DNA of 16,874 nt from NORP181 sp047623555 (GCA_047623555.1 JBLHMP010000084.1:1-16874); one strand, 5' to 3'. Numbered from the stretch's first letter, positions 1 through 7,619 are shown. Notes: a model not told the origin generated them from the sequence alone. Numbers and translations: made by a program.

Positions 1-130
1 TGCTCAACATCAACGGCTGTTTGTACGTTGCAGCCAACAATACCGCCGCCCCGATGCCGCATGGAACGTGCGTCTGGCCCCCCTCTCGCCGATGCTGTGC
101 ATCGTCTGCCGGCCAGCGAGTTAACGAAAC

Positions 131-262
131 TTAGGCATCCGGTGCGGCTTGCACCTTGGCTTCGATGGCTTTCAATTCTTGCATTTGTTCTTTGAGTTTG
201 ATGATGCGTTCCTGCAGGTGAGCAACCTTGGCTGGCGGCAAAGCAGGCTCATTGCGGTCAGC
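131..262 (-). pseudogene. Unassigned C-terminal coiled-coil fragment
   Basis: On the minus strand an open frame ends in TAA at 131-133. Its last ~40 residues look like real protein: an acidic, Lys/Gln/Glu-rich amphipathic stretch (AHLQERIIKLKEQMQELK) with coiled-coil spacing, ending in AAPDA. Upstream of about 262 the same frame only reads the antisense of a ParB-like fragment, so the coding part seems to be a 3' scrap joined at a recombination junction. I do not recognise the family. C-termini of recombinases or plasmid proteins can look like this, but that is only a guess. Positions 1-130 to its left show nothing I can identify in any frame. Confidence 0.3.
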
Positions 263-361
263 CGCATCCATCACCGAGTTCGGCTTCACCAATCCGATCC
301 TGACTGGCGCGGACAATGTTATCATCGCCGGGCATGGGCGATTGCTGGCGGCGCAAAACTT
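250..361 (+). pseudogene. ParB-like N-domain fragment (phage/plasmid type)
   Basis: The plus strand encodes AASITEFGFTNPILTGADN followed by VIIAGHGRLLAAQNLAPV. This is the core of the ParB/sulfiredoxin-like N-terminal domain found in prophage DNA methylases and ParB-like proteins, including the IxxFGF[TV]NP and IIAGHGR[LV]xAA motifs. Only about 37 codons are left. The match has no start and ends near 361, where the opposite strand takes up the methyltransferase reading. It is therefore a scrap at a rearrangement junction. In its family this domain usually sits in front of a DNA adenine methylase or DNA-binding region, neither of which is present. The fragment identity is fairly clear; the function of the parent gene is not. 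Confidence 0.6.
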
Positions 362-2028
362 GGCACCTGTTGGCCCTGACAGATCGAATTGGTGGACACG
401 AAAGCGGCAGTGCATTCGGTGTGCTGGCCAAAATCGGCAGCCTTCATGAACCAGCCCGCTACATAATCGAGTGATTTCCAGTTTTTGACTCGTCCGTCAA
501 AGATCGCCTTGAGGTCTTCTTTCTGTTCTTTTCTTTGCCATTTGGAACCAAGATAGGGCGGATTGCCACAGATAAAGTTTTCGCCGCCGTCAGCCTCAAA
601 ATTGATCTTGGCCTGATCCAAAGGCGAGCGGAACAAATCATCAGCACGGAACTGTACCCCGCCGCCTTCGACATCCATAAAACTGGTCCAGTCAAGTTGC
701 AGCGCATTGGCGCAGGTGATCCAGTTTTTCGCATCCAGCGGCAAAAATGCCTCCAGTGCGTCTTTGTGGCCGCGATAGGTCACGTCACACTGGTATTCCG
801 CGATGATCAACGCAAGGCAGGCGATCTCGGCTGGAAAATCGCGCAGCTCAATCCCGCGAAAATTGGTCAGGGGAATATCCGTGCGCCGATCGGGTTCGCC
901 GCTATAGGCGTTGATCTTGGCCTCGATCTCTCGCAGTTCTTTATAGGCGATCACAAGGAAGTTGCCCGACCCACAGGCCGGATCCAACACGCGGATTTTG
1001 GCAATGCGGGTCCGCAGGTTCTTTAGCTTTTTCTTGCTGTCCCCAGCGGCAGCCAACTGCGCGTTCAGATCATCCAGAAACAGCGGATTCAGCACCTTCA
1101 GGATATTGGGCACGGATGTGTAATGCATCCCCAAAGCGCCGCGTTCTTCGTCATCGGCCACGGCCTGGATCATCGAGCCAAAGATATCCGGGTTGATCTT
1201 GGTCCAATCGAGCGAGCCGATGTGCAAAAGGTAAGAGCGCGCGATCTTGCTGAACTGCGGCACATCCGTACTGCCCGAAAACAGCCCGCCATTCACATAG
1301 GGGAACTTGTTGGCCCAATTTGGCAGGTTCGCGCCCGTTCGATCAGGTTTATCAACATTCATGGCACGGAACAGTTCCGAGATCACCCAATGGGTGTTCG
1401 CGCTGTCCTTGTTAGACATTTGCGTGACGGTGGTGGTGAAGAGATCCTCGCCCTTGAGGATCGACGTGTCCTCAGCAAAGAACAGAAAGATCAGCCGGGC
1501 CATGAAATGGTTCATGTCATGACGGCGCGCGGCCGTGCCCCAGTCGGGGTTGTCTTAGAGTAGCTCAATATAAAGGCGGTTCAGGCGGCCCGTCGCCTTG
1601 ATATCAAACGCGCTTTCGCGGATTTGGCTGACGGTGCTGATACCTGCAAGCGGAAGGAAAAAGCCAAAGTGATCGGGGAATTTGGTGTAATCGCAGGCGA
1701 TGGTTTCGCCGGTTTTCAGATCCTCGGCCTCAAGTGTGGTGCCATCGATGGCAAGGATGAATTTCGCCTTGGCCTTGGTGGTCCCAGGGCTTGCCTTGAG
1801 TTGAGCCAGAGCATTTGTGACCTCGCCCGCTGCGCATACCCTCAAATGGATGTTGCTGGTCTGAAGCAGGCCGCCCCGGTCGGATTTGTTGGATGTTCCG
1901 CTGCGCAGGCGTTTTATGGTGGTGGCTTTGTTCCCAAAGGCCAAAAGGAAGGCGAAAGGGAATTCTTCTGCGTCGAAAGGCAGCTCGGCCAATGCCGATA
2001 TTGCTTCTTCAATCTCAACAGCATTCAT
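361..2028 (-). pseudogene. MmeI-like (type IIL) DNA methyltransferase, broken
   Basis: This is a DNA methyltransferase of the MmeI-like class, which combines modification with a restriction module in one chain of about 900 residues. The start at 2028 has GAGGGAAA just upstream. The N-terminal part (157 codons, containing FPDHFGFFLPLAGIS and RLNRLYIELL) ends at a TAA at 1555-1557. The same frame then continues without shift into DNPDWGTAARRHDMNHFMAR and FFAEDTSIL. The methylase core has SAM motif I DPACGSGNF (about 984-958) and catalytic motif IV NPPY (564-553). Homology runs to STNSICQGQQVP near 361, after which the frame reads unrelated antisense sequence. The target-recognition and C-terminal parts are therefore missing. 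With a nonsense codon and a truncation, the gene is very unlikely to work. Aligned homologues usually have Lys at the stop position (AAA to TAA), by my memory of the family. Confidence 0.85.
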
Positions 2029-2123
2029 GCCTGTTTTCCCTCACTCAGTCGTTTTTTCTTGGCTTTTTGAAATAGTAGCAGCCGTTTTTTGGAGACGCAC
2101 TCGCAAAACACGTTGAACGGGCG

Positions 2124-2411
2124 CTACAATTCGATCGTCGCGTTTTTCCTCAGGCGGTGCGTTTTGTAGTAGCCCGCGTTCTCGTGTTTTATCTTTTTCT
2201 TGGTCGCGCGCATTTCATCAGCGACCGTGCGATAGCTTACTGATTGCCCCTTCGCGCCAGTAACCACAGTGCCTTCTCTTCGCTCAAATCTATCCAAATG
2301 CGCTTTGAGACGATCTGTCAGTGGAATCCAAAGAGGCTTGTCGGTTTTGCCTTGGGTGAAATCGAAGCCTTCATCGGAAAAATGCTCCCACCGCATTTTT
2401 AGCACGTCGCC
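2124..2411 (-). pseudogene. Tyrosine integrase fragment, C-terminal catalytic part
   Basis: The minus strand encodes IGDVLKMRWEHF, a beta-hairpin with GKTDKPLWIPL, then YKTHRLRKNATIEL before a TAG at 2124-2126. This is the catalytic domain of a phage/island tyrosine recombinase. It shows the region that carries the first catalytic Arg, the beta-strand Lys (QGKTDKPLWIPL) and the HxLRK box. Everything after this box is gone, including the second His/Trp and the nucleophilic Tyr. The 5' part is also gone: upstream of GDVL the sequence becomes an insertion-sequence remnant on the other strand. The fragment cannot recombine DNA. Its position about 0.9 kb from a tRNA gene fits an integrase that once inserted an island there. 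Confidence 0.8.
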
Positions 2412-2783
2412 AATGCCACGATGCGATTCCTGCTCGCAATACCCATGCGGTCATTCCGCCGCGCAAGAACGCCAAATTGTGGAAGCCAGATACACCTGGT
2501 GCGAGGGCACAGAACGAAGCGGTTCGATCTTCAAAACATCTGTGGCGACAGCTGACAGGATATCACCGTAAAAGCAGTGTTGAGACCAAAATGCATTGTG
2601 TGAAACTACTTGGCCAAAGCCTCGCTGCGCGTGACTTTGATCGGCAAGTTGCGGAAATTCAAATCCGAGCTGCTATTCTAAATCGTTTCACCGCTCTTGG
2701 CATTCCACAAACAGTGGTTGTAGGTTGAAGCCATCAGGGGTAAGGGCAAACACCGCCGCAAGCTGATTTGTGCAACAAAGCCC
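2408..2783 (+). mobile_element. IS5-family element remnant (3' end with terminal repeat)
   Basis: The plus strand, open from about 2411 to the TGA at 2726-2728, encodes the last ~105 residues of an IS5-family DDE transposase. It includes CHDAIPARNTHAVIPPRKN, then LWKPDTPGARAQNEAV, then GYHRKSSVETKM with the third catalytic acid, and RDFDRQVAEIQIRAAILNRF. In the usual Y-x2-R-x3-E-x6-K signature the Arg is replaced by Lys here, and a few residues before LWRQLTG seem to be missing. Downstream, 2763-2783 is the reverse complement of GGGCTTTGTTGCACAAATCAG, a terminal inverted repeat of the IS5/IS903 type. The left half of the element is gone. Its left edge abuts the integrase fragment and its right edge interrupts the CD-NTase gene. 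Confidence 0.85.
2763..2783 (-). repeat. Terminal inverted repeat of the IS5-family remnant
   Basis: Read on the minus strand this is GGGCTTTGTTGCACAAATCA, starting exactly where the CD-NTase reading stops being CD-NTase-like. It lies 35 bp beyond the transposase stop codon, the expected place for an IS5-family end. The partner repeat is not in the window. Confidence 0.75.
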
Positions 2784-3085
2784 GTCTTCTCTACTGAGTT
2801 CTTTACAGCTTGTAACAAAGCGGACTGTCCATTGTACGAATGTGCGTCGAACTGGTTGTAAACACTCCAAGGCAATCGAAATAGAAAATCTATGTCACTG
2901 ATGAGATTAGTCCCTGTGTTCCGCCCGTAAGAACCAACATACCAACTATTTGAAACTTCGGAACCGTTGGCCCAGAAATCTGAGTTGAGGCGTTTGGTCA
3001 ACGTCCGGTAACGTAGGGCAATCAAATCCCTCTTATCTACAGATACGTTGCTACAAAAACCAACGAACCAACTTGCAATACTCAT
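2784..3085 (-). pseudogene. CD-NTase (CBASS nucleotidyltransferase) 5' fragment
   Basis: The first 101 codons of a cGAS/DncV-like nucleotidyltransferase (SMODS domain) remain. Intact relatives make cyclic oligonucleotides upon phage infection and activate a CBASS effector. The visible core is YVGSYGRNTGTNLISDID: the GS motif at residues 51-52 and the two metal-binding aspartates D64 and D66, followed by NGQSALLQAVKNSVEKT. At residue 101 the frame runs into the terminal repeat of the IS5-family remnant, so the third acidic residue and the rest of the nucleotidyltransferase fold are missing. The start at 3085 has a weak GAGCAG upstream. No CBASS effector, E1/E2/JAB or HORMA/TRIP13 partner gene is seen. 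The family call is from motif recognition; the exact clade is not clear. Confidence 0.8.
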
Positions 3086-3202
3086 CTGCTCATCGGCCCG
3101 CTTAGGTTTATCACTTCAATGCAATTTCCCATACACTGTAATTGTTTTGCGGGATACCACAACTGTGAAGTACCAGAGATCGGGGCCCATTTGCGGGCAC
3201 AA

Positions 3203-3217
3203 AGGCGCTAAGCGCCT
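3203..3217 (-). terminator. Hairpin, possible tRNA-Leu terminator
   Basis: AGGCGC-TAA-GCGCCT forms a perfect 6-bp stem with a 3-nt loop. On the minus strand it lies 83 nt past the tRNA 3' end and is followed by TTTGT, so it could end the tRNA transcript. The rest of 3086-3299 is AT-richer and shows no gene; it must hold the old CD-NTase promoter. Confidence 0.35.
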
Positions 3218-3299
3218 AACACAGGGTGGGTTTAGAGGTGGATATAAAACAGGATTCATTACATAAGCCATTGTTTTAACTAGAATTTGAGATGGTAAA

Positions 3300-3385
3300 T
3301 GGTGCGGGCGGGGGGACTCGAACCCCCACGGGCATTCGCCCAACAGATTTTAAGTCTGGTATGTCTACCATTCCATCACGCCCGC
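3300..3385 (-). tRNA. tRNA-Leu, anticodon UAA
   Basis: The reverse complement folds as a class II tRNA. The 7-bp acceptor stem is GCGGGCG/CGCCCGC, the anticodon loop is CTTAAAA with anticodon TAA, there is a long variable arm (GGGCGAATGCCC), and the T-arm is GGGGGTTCGAGTCCCCC. Discriminator A and an encoded CCA close the molecule at 3300. It reads the rare UUA codon. Its 3' end faces the decayed accessory region, the usual arrangement for an island attachment site. No second copy of the 3' end is seen in the window, so no att pair can be shown. Confidence 0.95.
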
Positions 3386-3534
3386 ACGAAAAGTTTTGGT
3401 TTTGCAACCGCAACCAGCTTTTCTTATCGCTCTGCACTCCAGACAACAACGCCCTTGTGCGACTATTTCAAATGATTTCGCCGCGCAGTGGGCATTCATC
3501 TGCTCTCGCATGGTCAAAGATCCATCCACTATAG

Positions 3535-4023
3535 TCACGTCGCGGCATCAAAATGCACCGGAACCCCGTCTTCTTTCACCGCCTGCATCGCTACATAGGT
3601 TGAGGTTCCGGCGACATGGGGTAGTGTCGATATTTTTTCAGCTAATACAATACGGTACGCTTTCATTGATCGGGTCCGGATCTTCATCAGATAGTCAAAA
3701 CTGCCTGCAATCATATGCACCTGCTCAATCTCTGCAACCTTTGCCACCGCAGCGTTAAACGCCGCCAATGCGGCCTCTCGGGTGTCGGTCAGACGCACTT
3801 CGACAAAAGCCACATGTTCCAGCCCCATGCGGATCGGGTCGATCAACGCGCGGTATCCGGTGATGATCCGATCTGCCTCAAGCCGACGCAGGCGGGTCTG
3901 GGTTGGCGATTTGGACAGGCCGATCTGACGCGCAAGATCGGCAATGCTGATACGGCCATTCATCGCCAGTATGCGCAGAATCGCATGATCATAGGTATCC
4001 AATTCAAGTCGGGTCATTTGCAT
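3535..4023 (-). CDS. putR: Lrp/AsnC-family regulator, probable proline-responsive PutR
   Basis: A 162-residue Lrp/AsnC transcription factor. An N-terminal winged HTH (about residues 13-62, with DLARQIGLSKSPTQTRLRRL as recognition region) precedes a C-terminal RAM ligand-binding domain (about 75-145, with IAGSFDYLMKIRT). The start is taken at the ATG at 4023, with AGGGAG seven bases upstream; the TTG before it is less likely. It is divergent from putA with about 100 bp between them. In Rhodobacter, Agrobacterium and other alphaproteobacteria the Lrp-type regulator in this place activates putA when proline is present and represses itself. Function here is inferred from family and position. Confidence 0.88.
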   Translation of the reverse strand: MQMTRLELDTYDHAILRILAMNGRISIADLARQIGLSKSPTQTRLRRLEADRIITGYRALIDPIRMGLEHVAFVEVRLTDTREAALAAFNAAVAKVAEIEQVHMIAGSFDYLMKIRTRSMKAYRIVLAEKISTLPHVAGTSTYVAMQAVKEDGVPVHFDAAT

Positions 4024-4127
4024 CAAAGGCTCCCTAAATTTCAGGTCTTTCGCCTGCGTTTTCCTTACTTTCAGGAGAATCTCCCGGCGATCAATCTATA
4101 TACTGCACAAAACGACCGGAGAACCCA
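4024..4127. promoter_or_regulatory. putR-putA divergent promoter/operator region
   Basis: This 104-bp gap must carry both promoters. It contains GGAGA-A-TCTCC at 4074-4084, a dyad around one central base, near the middle of the gap and about 44 bp before the putA start. An Lrp-type dimer would be expected to bind such a dyad, but the sequence alone does not prove it. The putA Shine-Dalgarno is CCGGAGAA, just before 4128. Confidence 0.4.
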
Positions 4128-7100
4128 ATGCCTTTTTCACATGCCTTTATCGACGCCGAAACCTATAGCGATCCCGATATCGCCCTGACCCGGCTAATCG
4201 AAACCGCCAACCTGTCAGGCGCCGATCGTCGCGCCATATGCGCCAGCGGGGCTGATTTGGTGCGTGCCATCCGGGCCAGTAAATCACCCGGTATGATGGA
4301 GGTTTTCCTGGCCGAATATGGTCTGTCCACCGACGAAGGCGTGGCATTGATGTGTTTGGCCGAAGCGTTGCTGCGGGTGCCCGACGCCCACACCATTGAT
4401 GTGCTGATCGAGGACAAAATCGCGCCATCCGACTGGGGTCGCCATTTGGGTCGCTCGTCCTCATCCTTGGTTAATGCCTCGACATGGGCGCTGATGCTCA
4501 CCGGCAAGGTGCTGGAGGATGACGCCCCCGGCCCTACCAGTGCCATCCGCAGTGCCATCAAACGACTGGGCGAACCGGTGATCCGCACCGCCACACAGCG
4601 TGCGATGAAGGAAATGGGCCGCCAGTTTGTGCTCGGCGAATCAATTACATCTGCCATGTCGCGCGCCGCCAGGACAGAGGCCAAGGGCTACACCTATAGC
4701 TATGATATGCTCGGCGAAGCCGCCCGAACCGAGGCCGACGCCGCCCGCTATCACCTCAGCTATTCGCGGGCGATTTCGGCGATTGCCGAGGCCTGCACAT
4801 CCGACGACATCCGCGCCAATCCGGGCATATCGGTGAAATTATCCGCCCTACATCCCCGGTACGAAGTTGCGCAGGAAACCCGCGTGATGCGTGATCTGGT
4901 GCCGCGCCTGCGCTCGCTTGCTTTGCTGGCGAAATCCGCGGGCATGGGGCTGAATGTCGACGCCGAAGAGGCGGACCGCCTGTCGCTATCGCTGGATGTC
5001 GTTGATGCGGTGTTGTCGGAACCAGCCCTTGCCGGGTGGGACGGATTTGGCGTGGTGGTGCAGGCCTATGGCCCACGCGCCGCATTGGTGATTGATACGC
5101 TGTACGACATGGCCCAGCGTCATGATCGTAAAATCATGGTCCGTCTGGTCAAAGGCGCCTATTGGGATACTGAAATCAAACGTGCCCAAGTCGAGGGCAT
5201 GGAGGGTTTTCCGGTCTTCACTCGCAAGGCCGCAACCGACATTTCCTACATCTCAAACGCGCGTAAATTGCTGGGTGTGACCGACCGGATTTATCCGCAA
5301 TTTGCCACCCATAACGCCCATACGGTTGCCGCGATCCTGCATATGGCCGACGCGCAACCCTATGAATTTCAGCGCCTGCATGGCATGGGTGAAACCCTGC
5401 ACAACAACGTCAAAGCCGAAAACCAAACCCGCTGCCGCATCTATGCACCGGTTGGTGCGCATCGCGATTTGCTGGCCTATCTGGTGCGTCGACTGCTGGA
5501 AAACGGCGCCAACAGTTCTTTCGTTAACCAGATTGTCGATGACGCTGTACCACCCGAAACCGTCGTCGCCGACCCGTTTGAAACCATCATCGACCAAACG
5601 CCGCCCTTGCCCACGGGCGATAAGCTTTTTGCCCCCGAACGCCTCAATTCACGCGGCTTTGATCTGGCCCATGCGCCAACTTTGTCAGCGATCGAGACCG
5701 CCCGAACCCCATGGCAATCACACCACTGGACCGCGGCGCCGCTGTTGGCCACGGCCGCCAGTCCGTCCAAGCCCGAGCCGGTTACAAACCCGGCCAATGC
5801 CGCCGATTCGGTTGGAACAGTTGCCCCCGCCAGCGCCGCAGATATCGAAACCGCCCTGTCCCATGCCCAACAATGGCGCGCCGATCCAACCACCCGCGCC
5901 GCCATCCTGAACAAAGCCGCCGATCTATACGAGGCCGAATTTGGCCAAATCTTTGCCCTGCTAACCCGCGAAGCTGGCAAAAGCCTGCCGGACGGCGTTG
6001 CCGAGTTGCGCGAAGCCGTTGATTTTATACGCTATTATGCCGCCAAAATAGCCGATGGCGCAGCTGCAGGCATATTTACCTGCATCTCGCCGTGGAATTT
6101 CCCGCTGGCCATTTTCACCGGCCAGATCGCCGCCGCTTTGGCCACAGGCAACGCGGTGCTGGCCAAACCCGCCGAACAAACGCCGCTGATTGCGCATTTG
6201 GCGGCCAGCCTGTTGCACAAGGCTGGCGTGCCGCGCGAGGCGCTGCAATTGTTGCCCGGCGGTGGCGCCATCGGGGCCGCGCTCACCTCGGATGCGCGCG
6301 TGAATGGCGTCGTGTTCACCGGCTCAACCGCCACCGCGCGCAAAATCCGTCAGGCGATGGCCGACAATTTGCAACCCGGCGCGCCGTTCATTGCCGAAAC
6401 TGGCGGCTTGAACGCGATGATCGTCGACAGTACCGCATTGCCCGAACAGGCGGTGCAATCCATCGTCGAGAGCGCCTTTCAATCCGCGGGTCAACGTTGT
6501 TCCGCGCTGCGCTGCCTGTATGTGCAAAAGGACATTGCCGACGACATCCTGACCATGCTCAGGGGCGCAATGGATGCGTTGATGGTTGGTGATCCGTGGC
6601 ATCTGTCCACCGATTGCGGCCCGGTCATTGATGAAACCGCACAACACGGCATCCGCGATCACATCGACGCGGCCCGCCATGAAGGGCGCGTATTGAAAGA
6701 ACTGGCTATCCCACCGGGTGGCCCAACAGGTGGCATATTCATCGCGCCAACTCTGATCGAAATTCCCAGCATCAGCGCGTTAAAACGCGAAATCTTTGGC
6801 CCGGTTCTGCATGTGGTGCGCTTTGAGTCCGCTGATCTGGAGCAGATTATTGCCGACATCAACGCCACCGGCTATGGGCTGACCTTTGGCCTGCACACCC
6901 GCATCGATGACCGCGTGCAACACATCACAGAGGCTATTCACGCCGGCAACATCTATGTCAATCGCAACCAGATCGGCGCGGTTGTCGGCAGCCAGCCCTT
7001 TGGCGGCGAAGGCCTGTCCGGCACCGGCCCCAAGGCAGGCGGCCCACATTACATGCCGCAGTTTTGCGCCCCCAACATCCAAACAACCGGCGAAGACTGG

Positions 7101-7577
7101 AACACTCCCGGCACGCTCCTGCCCATCAACGGCCCCGATTCCATCAGCGGCCCCGCCCCCATCAACGGCCCCGGCCCCGGCCCGGCAGAGAACACAACAA
7201 CCCTCCCCGGCCCCACAGGCGAATCCAACCGCCTATCCTTGTTGCCCCGCGCGCCGCTGTTGTGCCTTGGCCCCGGCACCAAAGCCACGCAAGCCCAGTC
7301 TGAGGCGGTTCACGCCCTTGGTGGCACCGCGATTTGCAGCACCGGCCACCTTGCGCCTGAAACCCTGAAAACCCTGCCCGATATCGCCGGCGTCATCTGG
7401 TGGGGCGACACAAACACCGCCCGCCAAATCGAACAGGCCTTGGCCACCCGGGACGGCCCGATCCTGCCGCTGATCCCGGGCCTGCCCGATATTACGCGGG
7501 TGATGCGCGAACGTCATGTCTGTGTCGATACCACCGCAGCCGGAGGTAACGCCGCCTTACTAAGTGGTTCAACGTAA
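4128..7577 (+). CDS. putA: Bifunctional proline dehydrogenase / delta-1-pyrroline-5-carboxylate dehydrogenase PutA
   Basis: PutA oxidises proline to glutamate in two steps and passes the intermediate through an internal tunnel. The 1149 residues begin with a helical arm domain and lack the N-terminal ribbon-helix-helix of enteric PutA, so this protein should not bind DNA. Regulation is left to the divergent Lrp gene. The FAD-dependent PRODH barrel spans about residues 180-460, with VKLSALHPRYE (K237), RLVKGAYWDTEIK (K342) and the substrate-binding RRLLENGANSSFV (R454, R455). The aldehyde dehydrogenase domain spans about 560-985, with ISPWNFPLAIFTGQ, general-base-region E757 in AETGGLNAMIV and catalytic C791 in GQRCSALR. 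The C-terminal ALDH-like domain ends in HVCVDTTAAGGNAALL. Between the two ALDH-like parts lies an odd Pro/Gly-rich linker made of a hexapeptide repeat (see 7122-7175). Confidence 0.97.
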   Translation: MPFSHAFIDAETYSDPDIALTRLIETANLSGADRRAICASGADLVRAIRASKSPGMMEVFLAEYGLSTDEGVALMCLAEALLRVPDAHTIDVLIEDKIAPSDWGRHLGRSSSSLVNASTWALMLTGKVLEDDAPGPTSAIRSAIKRLGEPVIRTATQRAMKEMGRQFVLGESITSAMSRAARTEAKGYTYSYDMLGEAARTEADAARYHLSYSRAISAIAEACTSDDIRANPGISVKLSALHPRYEVAQETRVMRDLVPRLRSLALLAKSAGMGLNVDAEEADRLSLSLDVVDAVLSEPALAGWDGFGVVVQAYGPRAALVIDTLYDMAQRHDRKIMVRLVKGAYWDTEIKRAQVEGMEGFPVFTRKAATDISYISNARKLLGVTDRIYPQFATHNAHTVAAILHMADAQPYEFQRLHGMGETLHNNVKAENQTRCRIYAPVGAHRDLLAYLVRRLLENGANSSFVNQIVDDAVPPETVVADPFETIIDQTPPLPTGDKLFAPERLNSRGFDLAHAPTLSAIETARTPWQSHHWTAAPLLATAASPSKPEPVTNPANAADSVGTVAPASAADIETALSHAQQWRADPTTRAAILNKAADLYEAEFGQIFALLTREAGKSLPDGVAELREAVDFIRYYAAKIADGAAAGIFTCISPWNFPLAIFTGQIAAALATGNAVLAKPAEQTPLIAHLAASLLHKAGVPREALQLLPGGGAIGAALTSDARVNGVVFTGSTATARKIRQAMADNLQPGAPFIAETGGLNAMIVDSTALPEQAVQSIVESAFQSAGQRCSALRCLYVQKDIADDILTMLRGAMDALMVGDPWHLSTDCGPVIDETAQHGIRDHIDAARHEGRVLKELAIPPGGPTGGIFIAPTLIEIPSISALKREIFGPVLHVVRFESADLEQIIADINATGYGLTFGLHTRIDDRVQHITEAIHAGNIYVNRNQIGAVVGSQPFGGEGLSGTGPKAGGPHYMPQFCAPNIQTTGEDWNTPGTLLPINGPDSISGPAPINGPGPGPAENTTTLPGPTGESNRLSLLPRAPLLCLGPGTKATQAQSEAVHALGGTAICSTGHLAPETLKTLPDIAGVIWWGDTNTARQIEQALATRDGPILPLIPGLPDITRVMRERHVCVDTTAAGGNAALLSGST
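7122..7175 (+). repeat. 18-bp tandem repeat (3 copies) in the putA linker
   Basis: Three consecutive 18-bp units share the core CCCATCAACGGCCCCG at 7122, 7140 (14/16 identical) and 7158. They are in frame and encode PINGPD-SISGPA-PINGPG, residues 999-1016 of PutA. They continue into a Gly-Pro run and lie between the aldehyde dehydrogenase domain and the C-terminal domain. Slippage probably generated the array. Confidence 0.85.
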
Positions 7578-7619
7578 AGCAACCTTGACGCCAACCATGT
7601 TTCAGCCCAGCGTGGCGCC

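Noticed and set aside
1123..1563. 146-codon plus-strand frame opposite the methyltransferase
   Set aside because: It is the antisense of conserved methyltransferase sequence and has no protein-like features of its own.
2688..2870. 60-codon minus-strand frame reading through the CD-NTase/IS border
   Set aside because: It is an out-of-frame reading of the CD-NTase and of the IS end; the C-terminal part is antisense of the IS noncoding end.
3300..3340. Direct repeat of the tRNA 3' end as an att pair
   Set aside because: No second copy of the T-arm or acceptor sequence is seen elsewhere in the window, so attachment-site use stays an inference.
5302..5910. 202-codon plus-strand frame inside putA
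   Set aside because: It is a Pro/Arg-rich shadow of putA in another frame, with no start signal or recognisable domain.
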